In this document: positions 57,852-64,000 of the stretch, in pieces
Numbering within the stretch: the first letter of the stretch is position 1
How the letters are laid out: each line of letters begins with the position of its first letter
Origin: Gammaproteobacteria bacterium
GTDB lineage: Bacteria > Pseudomonadota > Gammaproteobacteria > SZUA-229
Length of the DNA: 64,000 nt
Reading direction: 5' to 3'
Assembly: GCA_029881795.1 (NCBI GenBank)
Contig: JAOULX010000004.1
Location: 62,001-126,000 of the forward strand
Notes under the pieces: generated by a model
Databases searched by the model: none
What the model was told of the DNA's origin: nothing
The model's input: the letters and a program-made list of their open reading frames with translations, nothing else
Translations under genes and position numbers: made by a program

Positions 57852-59480
57852 TTAATCTTCGATCGACCTGACCGATTGCTCGACCACGGTTGCACCAAAG
57901 TTTTCTTTAAACGCCTGCACCACTGCATCATTTTCAATACTTTGCTGGGCTGACTGCTGTTTGTTTTCGACCATTTTTTGTTCCGCCACCGCCGGCGTTG
58001 CGTGCTGTATGTCACCGGACTCTATTTTCAGTTTCAAGTCCCGTTTAAAAAAGTCGGACAGCGCTTTTGTTAACTGCTCCTCAACGCTTTTTGTCAGCAT
58101 ACTTCGATGTTCCTGACTCAGGTTTAACACCACGTATTTGTCTTCATAGGCTTTCAGTTCGCAGTTTAAAGCCAGTTGTCTGGCCATACCTTTAACCGGC
58201 AATGCATTCACAATGCCATGCCATTCAGTATTCAAATGCGCATTATCAAGCGGGCTGCTGGCCTGCTCTGCCGTTTTTTGAGTGCTGACTGATGGTGCTT
58301 CGGTTTTGCTTGTCGCTGGCGCAACAACCGGTGCTGGTCGCGACGGTGGCTGGCCAGATTCGGCCGCCGTTGAGGCAAACGAAGCCTGAGCGGGCGAGGC
58401 CGGCTTAAATGCCAGCATTCTGAGCATAACCATTTCGAAGCCCGACTTCATATCCGGCGCCAGCGCCAGATCACGCCGGCCAATCAGGCCAATTTGATAA
58501 AATAACTGCGCGTCTTCAGCCGACAAAGTCTGTGACAGCGCTTTTAATTCTTCAAAATCCAGAACTTGCTGATCAAGTGCATCAGGCACCTGCTTTAACA
58601 ATGCGATCTTATGCAGTAGAGCCAAGATCTCAGACAATGCATTATCAAAATCAGGTGCCATTTGAGCCAGCTGATTTACCGCGGCCATCATGCCATTTGC
58701 ATCATTATTAATGACTGTTTTGATGATATTAATAACTTGGTCGCGCGCGACCGTGCCGAGCATTTCACGCACTTCCTGAGTTTTGATTTCAGAATGGCCA
58801 TAGGCAATCGCCTGATCAGTCAGGCTCAGGGCATCACGCATACTGCCGTCAGCTGCGTGAGCAAGCTCCTGCAATGCCGGCACTTCAAACTTAATGGCTT
58901 CCTGAGCCAGCACAAATTCCAGGTGCCCGGCTATCAGCGCTGCGGGCATCGGCTTTAAGTTAAATTGTAAACATCGAGACAATATGGTTACCGGCAGCTT
59001 TTGCGGATCGGTTGTTGCCAGTAGAAATTTTACGTGAGGCGGCGGCTCTTCCAGTGTCTTTAACAGCGCATTAAAGCTGTGATTCGACAACATGTGAACC
59101 TCATCAATCAGGTAGATTTTGAAGCGGCCGCTGCTGGGCGCATATAAGATATTATCGAGCAACTCGCGGGTGTCTTCGACTTTGGTACGTGACGCTGCAT
59201 CCACTTCAATCAGATCAATAAAGCGGCCTTCGCTGATTTCAACACAAGCCTGACACTTACCACAGGGAGCCGAGCTGATACCCTCTTGACAATTCAGTGC
59301 TTTGGCAAAGTTTCTGGCAACCGTGGTTTTACCAACGCCACGGGTTCCGGTGAACAAGTAAGCATGATGCAGACGGTTTTCGTCCAGCGCATTAATTAAT
59401 GCCCGGAGCACATGCTCCTGACCGACCATTTCGGTAAAATTTTGCGGCCGCCATTTTCGCGCCAGAACCTGATAATTCAT
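57852..59480 (-). CDS. dnaX: DNA polymerase III subunit tau/gamma
   Basis: The 542-residue clamp-loader protein has Walker A TGTRGVGKT (about 44-52), zinc cysteines CQEGISSAPCGKCQAC, DEVHML, and the sensor motif TTDPQKLPVTILSRC. The C-terminal half after residue 360 (PASPAQASF...) is a flexible linker rich in Pro/Ala/Ser plus a tau-like domain, shorter than in E. coli (643). I found no A-AAA-AAG slippery heptamer, so a gamma form by frameshift is not indicated. Operon dnaX-ybaB-recR. Confidence 0.97.
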   Translation of the reverse strand: MNYQVLARKWRPQNFTEMVGQEHVLRALINALDENRLHHAYLFTGTRGVGKTTVARNFAKALNCQEGISSAPCGKCQACVEISEGRFIDLIEVDAASRTKVEDTRELLDNILYAPSSGRFKIYLIDEVHMLSNHSFNALLKTLEEPPPHVKFLLATTDPQKLPVTILSRCLQFNLKPMPAALIAGHLEFVLAQEAIKFEVPALQELAHAADGSMRDALSLTDQAIAYGHSEIKTQEVREMLGTVARDQVINIIKTVINNDANGMMAAVNQLAQMAPDFDNALSEILALLHKIALLKQVPDALDQQVLDFEELKALSQTLSAEDAQLFYQIGLIGRRDLALAPDMKSGFEMVMLRMLAFKPASPAQASFASTAAESGQPPSRPAPVVAPATSKTEAPSVSTQKTAEQASSPLDNAHLNTEWHGIVNALPVKGMARQLALNCELKAYEDKYVVLNLSQEHRSMLTKSVEEQLTKALSDFFKRDLKLKIESGDIQHATPAVAEQKMVENKQQSAQQSIENDAVVQAFKENFGATVVEQSVRSIED

Positions 59481-59565
59481 AAATTACTGTTATTTAAAAC
59501 GATGACAGAAAGTCATATTCTAACGCTAAAGAGACTGGATTACCTAATGCGAAAGCATTGAAAGC

Positions 59566-59671
<106 letters not shown>

Positions 59672-59674
59672 ACC

Positions 59675-59702
59675 ATAACAACCTTGTGATATCGGCTATC
59701 AA
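59675..59702 (-). promoter_or_regulatory. promoter of the 4.5S RNA gene
   Basis: TTGATA, 16 bp, TGTTAT on the minus strand, placed directly upstream of the RNA 5' end. Confidence 0.5.
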
Positions 59703-59841
59703 AAGGCGTGGCTATTTTGCGTGAATACGACAGGCTATGCAAGCCGGATTGAATGATTCCTGAAATATAACGGACAAAGCCACAATGTCCTTTCAAAATT
59801 AAGATTTGCATTTAAGTCAGCAGCTTATAGTATAAGCCGAC

Positions 59842-62673
59842 ATGAATAACGAAGAAACAAGCATTCTTATCATCGACCCGGATCCGGCAGATCAAAAGCA
59901 AATGCGGCAGGCGTTTTCTTTACAAGACAGCCAGCCCACTCTGATAGTTAAATCAAATATTACCGATGCATTAGGACAGATACAAAATGCCGCACCCGAG
60001 ATTATAATCAGCGACTACTACCTGCCTGACGGTGACGTCACTATTCTACTCAGTAATTCTTTAATCAGCGGTAAAATACCGGTTATCATTTTGACTGCGA
60101 AGGGCAGTGAAAAGCTGGCGGTTGAGGTACTTAAAAATGGCGCGATGGATTACCTGACGAAAACACCCGAAGCCTATATCAGCTTGCCCAGATCGATTCG
60201 ACGAAACCTCAGAGAATGGCTCAACCTGAAACAACAGGAACAGATAAAAAAAGACCTTGTTATCAGTGAGGCACGACTGGCCGAGGCACAAAATATTGCT
60301 CAGATGGGTAACTGGGAATGGAATCTGTCAGCCAACACTTTATTTTGCTCTGATGAAATTTTTACCATACTGGGCACCCCCAGAACAACATTTGAAAATG
60401 GTTTTGACGAGATCTTGACTTGTGTCCACCCAGATGATCACCACACACTAAAACACGCCATCAATAATGTCATAAAAAGCAAAATGCCTTTTCTGCTTGA
60501 GTTCAGAATCATTCAACCACAGGGCAATGAAGTCACAGTAAAAAGTCAGGGAAAACCGGTGACCAATCAACAAGGAATTGTCACCCACATATCGGGCATC
60601 CTGCAGGACATCACCCATTCTAGTGAAACCTTTAAACAACTTCACTTATTAGCGGCAGCACTAGAGGCATCTGTCGACAGCATTGTCATTACCGATATCA
60701 AAGGCAAAATTGTCTGGGCCAATCCTGCAATGACAAAACTGACTGGCTATAAATATACCGAACTGATTAATCAGACGCCCAGCTTGTGGAGTTCACTAAA
60801 ACAGGATAGAAACTTGTTTGATGGTTTGTGGAAAACCATTCTTTCAGGAGAGGTATGGGAAGGCGAAATCCTCAACTGTAAAAAAAATGGCGACCAATAT
60901 CTCGAAGAACAAACCATTACATCAGTATTAAATGACTGCGGCGAAATCAGTCATTTTGTTTCCATTAAAAGAGATATCACACAAAGAAAAGAAAGCGAGG
61001 CAAAAAACCTGCAGGCGGCGCATGTTTTTGAACACAGTATCGAAGGTATTTTAATTTGCGACAGTTTCAATAGCATTATTCGAGTTAATCCGGCCTTTAC
61101 GAAAATAACTGGTTACAACGAGCACGATATAATTGGTAAAAAACCTAATATTTTAAAATCCGGCAACCATGACGACGTATTTTACAACGAGATGTGGTCT
61201 GCCATTAATAACACCGGTGTCTGGCAGGGAGAAATTTGGAACCGGCGCAAAAGCGGTGAAATATATCCCGAACTGCTAACTATTAGCACACTGAAGGATG
61301 AGCAGAGCGGCAGCATTGTTGAATATATCGCTATTTTTGCCGACATTACAGACAGAAAACAGAATGAGGATCAAATCCGAAAGCTGGCTTTTTATGACAC
61401 GCTGACCAACCTACCCAATCGCGTTCTGAGCCATGAAATTCTCAAAAACACCCTGTCATTGCGAGAGTCTGAAAATGAACTGATCGGTATACTAAACATT
61501 GATATTGACCGTTTTTTTAATATCAACGAGACCATGGGACACGATGCCGGTGATAAACTGCTACAAATTATTGCCCGACGAATTATCCGCTGCAATAACG
61601 AAGTCGATAAAATAGCCCGCATCAGCAGCGATGAATTTGTCATTATCTGCCCCGACATCAGCAACCCCAATCAGCTCGCAACAAAAGCTCAAAATATACT
61701 GGACAATATCGCAAAGCCTATCATGCTAAACAAACATGAAGTTTTTGTTACTGCCAGCATTGGCATCTCAATCGCACCAACAGACGGCAACAATGAAGCA
61801 ATGCTGTTCAGACATGCTGAATCAGCCCGCAAGCATGCAAAAAAACAGGGCAATAGTTTTCAATTTTTTAATGATGAAGTCGACACTCAGGGCTTCGAAC
61901 AACTGGCAATGAAAAGCAGCTTAAGGCGTGCTTTAGAAAGAAATGAATTTCAACTCTACTACCAGCCACAAATCGATATCAGATCTGGAAAAATTCTTGG
62001 TGCTGAATCACTTATTCGCTGGCTACACCCGGATCTTGGCCTGATTGCTCCGAACAAATTCATTCCCATTCTTGAAGAAACCGGCCTGATCATTGAGGTC
62101 GGTGAATGGGTACTGAGAACAGCCTGCCGGCAGAACAAAGCTTGGCAATCAAAGGGATACCCTCCGATTCAAATTGCCGTTAACCTGTCACCCAGACAAT
62201 TTCGTCAGACCAGTCTTGCGCATGACATAAAAAAAATCCTAGATGAAACCGCTCTGCAGGCACAATGGCTTGAACTAGAAGTCACTGAGAGTAGTATTAT
62301 GGACAAGCCATTGGAGGTTGCAGATACTTTACAAAATCTGCATAAACTTGGTATTAAAATTTCTATTGATGATTTTGGAACCGGCTATTCTTCGCTCAAT
62401 TATCTGAAAATATTTCCAATTGATGTGTTAAAAATAGACCGCTCTTTTATCCGAGACATTACCTTTGATAAAGATGACGAAACCATCGTCAAAACCATCA
62501 TCGCAATGGGACATAATTTGGGCCTCAAAATTATTGCCGAAGGCGTTGAGGCAGAGCAACAACTGGATATTCTTAAACAATATAACTGTGAGTGGTATCA
62601 GGGATATTATGGCAGCATGCCTGTGACTGCTGATGATTTTGAAAAACTATTAGTTAAAAATCAAACCGATTAA
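59842..62673 (+). CDS. receiver-PAS(x3)-GGDEF-EAL protein, predicted c-di-GMP phosphodiesterase
   Basis: This 943-residue cytoplasmic protein has a receiver (1-125, D58 in IISDYYLPDGD, Lys in LTKTPE), three PAS domains (about 150-265, 270-390, 395-510), GGDEF (about 520-680) and EAL (about 690-940). The GGDEF loop reads SSDEF at 595-599, doubtful as a cyclase. The EAL motif is AESLIRW with E722 kept, plus NLSPRQF, EVTESS, IDDFGTGYSS, VLKIDRSF and IIAEGVEAE. So phosphodiesterase activity is expected. No kinase lies next to it, so the phosphodonor is unknown. The gene is alone. Confidence 0.9.
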   Translation: MNNEETSILIIDPDPADQKQMRQAFSLQDSQPTLIVKSNITDALGQIQNAAPEIIISDYYLPDGDVTILLSNSLISGKIPVIILTAKGSEKLAVEVLKNGAMDYLTKTPEAYISLPRSIRRNLREWLNLKQQEQIKKDLVISEARLAEAQNIAQMGNWEWNLSANTLFCSDEIFTILGTPRTTFENGFDEILTCVHPDDHHTLKHAINNVIKSKMPFLLEFRIIQPQGNEVTVKSQGKPVTNQQGIVTHISGILQDITHSSETFKQLHLLAAALEASVDSIVITDIKGKIVWANPAMTKLTGYKYTELINQTPSLWSSLKQDRNLFDGLWKTILSGEVWEGEILNCKKNGDQYLEEQTITSVLNDCGEISHFVSIKRDITQRKESEAKNLQAAHVFEHSIEGILICDSFNSIIRVNPAFTKITGYNEHDIIGKKPNILKSGNHDDVFYNEMWSAINNTGVWQGEIWNRRKSGEIYPELLTISTLKDEQSGSIVEYIAIFADITDRKQNEDQIRKLAFYDTLTNLPNRVLSHEILKNTLSLRESENELIGILNIDIDRFFNINETMGHDAGDKLLQIIARRIIRCNNEVDKIARISSDEFVIICPDISNPNQLATKAQNILDNIAKPIMLNKHEVFVTASIGISIAPTDGNNEAMLFRHAESARKHAKKQGNSFQFFNDEVDTQGFEQLAMKSSLRRALERNEFQLYYQPQIDIRSGKILGAESLIRWLHPDLGLIAPNKFIPILEETGLIIEVGEWVLRTACRQNKAWQSKGYPPIQIAVNLSPRQFRQTSLAHDIKKILDETALQAQWLELEVTESSIMDKPLEVADTLQNLHKLGIKISIDDFGTGYSSLNYLKIFPIDVLKIDRSFIRDITFDKDDETIVKTIIAMGHNLGLKIIAEGVEAEQQLDILKQYNCEWYQGYYGSMPVTADDFEKLLVKNQTD

Positions 62674-62931
62674 ACTGCACTGTAGCAAGCCACGACCTCA
62701 GCACTGCTATCGAGACGTGTCTCGTTTGATCTTACTGACGAGTCATTGCTATCCAGCAACTGTTTAAAGTTACAGGAAATAATCCAGCTATAAAATAAGC
62801 CAACTTGATCAATATTTGCTAGCGAAATAGCATTAGCTACTTCCTTGCCAGTCGAGTTTCGCTACCCTCACTCCACCTACACTCAGACAATTATCGAGAG
62901 ATCACCGATCCTCACAATAATATTAGGCAAT

Positions 62932-62966
62932 AAAAAAGCCCGGCTATAAATCACCCGGGCTTTTAG
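62932..62966 (-). terminator. terminator of the tRNA-Ser gene
   Basis: The stem AAAGCCCGG/CCGGGCTTT with an 11-nt loop has a T tract on each strand (A5 on one side). It lies 5 bp beyond the tRNA-Ser CCA end. Confidence 0.85.
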
Positions 62967-62971
62967 ATATT

Positions 62972-63061
62972 TGGCGGAGAAGGAGGGATTCGAACCCTCG
63001 ATACGGATGAACGTATACACACTTTCCAGGCGTGCTCCTTCGGCCACTCGGACACTTCTCC
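62972..63061 (-). tRNA. tRNA-Ser (GGA)
   Basis: A 90-nt class II tRNA with a long variable arm, acceptor stem GGAGAAG/CTTCTCC, anticodon loop CTGGAAA (anticodon GGA), T-loop GGTTCGAATCC and an encoded CCA. Confidence 0.96.
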
Positions 63062-63456
63062 AAATAATCTGACAGTATTATTTATATTATCGATAGCTTG
63101 AGAATTACAGCATCATTTATACCGATCAAAATGATATTAAGCTATTGATTTTATAAGCATATTTCAATCAGGCTGGCGATTCTAACACACTATATGACAA
63201 GCATTAGGATATTTTAATATTTTTTTTAAAAATCAGGCTGGGTTACGCCGATGCTTTACCGTGTCCGATAAAAGGTATTGTCCATACAATCACCGGTAAT
63301 TTTCAAGTTACAGCTTAAAAATCAATGACTTAGAAATATTTATAGACATTAATTATGCGTCAGGCTTTTTAACACCGTGATATATTTTACTCATCGATAA
63401 CAATTTCTATAGATAGGCTGGTAAAATATAACAACAGTAGAAGCGGAACCCATTGT
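63062..63456. promoter_or_regulatory. gene-free interval with candidate mltF promoter
   Basis: AT-rich DNA between tRNA-Ser and mltF with no ORF seen. TTTACT (63386-63391), 16 bp, TATAGA (63408-63413) could serve mltF. Confidence 0.4.
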
Positions 63457-64000
63457 ATGCAACTATTCGAAAATCGCACCCAATGTTTTAAAATCGGCAT
63501 TGTGCTACTTACCACATTTCTAGTTGTTATCATTCTTTTTAATTTCATCCCTAATTTAGCTTATAACACGCTGGAAAAAGTTCTGTCACGGGGCGAACTG
63601 ACCGTTATAACCAGAAACAGTCCCACCACATTTTATGAATCCAATGATGGTGATAGCGGTCTGGAATATGATTTAATTAAAGGTTTTGCTGATTCACTAG
63701 GCGTTAAATTTAAATTTGTTGTTGCAAATAAATTTAACGATATTTTACCTACCGTTACCAATGGCTATGCTGATTTTGCTGCTGCAGGTTTAAGCATTAC
63801 TGATCAGCGCTTAAAAATTGTTAAATTCACGCCTCCTTACCAGCAGGTAACACAGCAGGTTATTTACCATCGTGACAATCAGAAACCCAAGACACTGGAA
63901 GACCTGGCCCATAAACACATCGAAATCGTCTCAGGCAGCAGTCATTCGCATAATTTAAGAAACTTATCCAAAGAATACCCAGAACTTAGCTGGACAGATA
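63457..64000 (+). CDS. mltF: membrane-bound lytic murein transglycosylase F, N-terminal part
   Basis: The gene runs off the right edge after 181 codons. It begins with a cytoplasmic stretch and one membrane helix (about residues 13-31), then an ABC-type solute-binding (SBP_bac_3) domain: LTVITRNSPTTFYE, GLEYDLIKGFADSLGVKF, DFAAAGLSITDQR. This pairing is typical of MltF, whose SLT catalytic domain would follow outside the window. It cleaves peptidoglycan to 1,6-anhydro-muropeptides. Other proteins with only the binding domain cannot be fully excluded. Confidence 0.88.
   Translation, partial: MQLFENRTQCFKIGIVLLTTFLVVIILFNFIPNLAYNTLEKVLSRGELTVITRNSPTTFYESNDGDSGLEYDLIKGFADSLGVKFKFVVANKFNDILPTVTNGYADFAAAGLSITDQRLKIVKFTPPYQQVTQQVIYHRDNQKPKTLEDLAHKHIEIVSGSSHSHNLRNLSKEYPELSWTD

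Noticed and set aside
57852-58500. Programmed frameshift producing a DnaX gamma form
   Set aside because: No A-AAA-AAG slippery heptamer was found in the 3' half of the gene by eye, so there is no support for it here.

Overview
The window looks like chromosome from a gammaproteobacterium of modest G+C content. Markers for this are the GTG-started RapA, the DapC/DapD pair, PepN, PpnP, ArfB, the thrS-infC-rpmI-rplT-pheST-ihfA-merR block, the dnaX-ybaB-recR block beside the 4.5S RNA gene, and an MltF start. Gene content and AT-leaning intergenic DNA would suit a marine lineage near Methylophaga, Cycloclasticus or other Thiotrichales-like groups, but that placement is only a guess. I see no insertion sequence, integrase, phage gene, CRISPR array, rRNA or plasmid function.

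Layout. 1-2978 (-): cytochrome c maturation operon ccmABCDE and the start of ccmF. 3090-6497: lysine/diaminopimelate genes dapC and dapD, a Spx/ArsC-like reductase and two VOC proteins. 6619-14575 (-): aroG-type DAHP synthase, a HAD phosphatase, a SPOR protein, a membrane-anchored coiled-coil protein, an SDR, a DUF2135 protein and pepN, followed by tRNA-Asp and tRNA-Val. 15132-22515: assorted singletons (GIY-YIG, PsiF-like, LysR regulator, ppnP, M48 protease with YjgN, ABC-F YbiT, arfB, cold-shock protein). 22702-30474: rapA, a methyltransferase, a substrate-binding-like protein, DUF1289, a rhomboid, a DsrC-like protein and a radical SAM protein.

30477-32767 (-) is an SOS cassette: lexA, a Y-family polymerase and a small SRAP-like gene. 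Two GTTC-N7-GTTC boxes lie in front of it, and a P-loop kinase gene diverges from it. 33986-39466 (+) encodes a phosphorelay: an MHYT hybrid kinase with two receivers, an Hpt protein and a receiver-PAS-GGDEF-EAL protein. After tRNA-Gly and a hydrolase, 40784-42849 (-) is a NosP-type FIST protein with its histidine kinase. 43217-50654 (-) is tRNA-Pro and the translation block. 50872-55232 (-) is an exopolysaccharide export operon: Wza, a short Wzc-type tyrosine autokinase, and an outer-membrane barrel with a LytR_C-like tail. 55667-59671 holds tRNA-Val, hinT, an orphan gene, recR, ybaB, dnaX and the SRP RNA. 59842-62673 encodes a second receiver/PAS/GGDEF/EAL protein, followed by tRNA-Ser and the start of mltF.

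How the genes may work together: two predicted c-di-GMP phosphodiesterases, one NO/FIST-kinase module and one EPS export operon suggest control of surface attachment (inference). The parts I would look at first are the lexA-polY-SRAP cassette with alphaproteobacterial-type operators, the wza/short-wzc/barrel operon, and the DsrC-like protein that lacks the penultimate cysteine.
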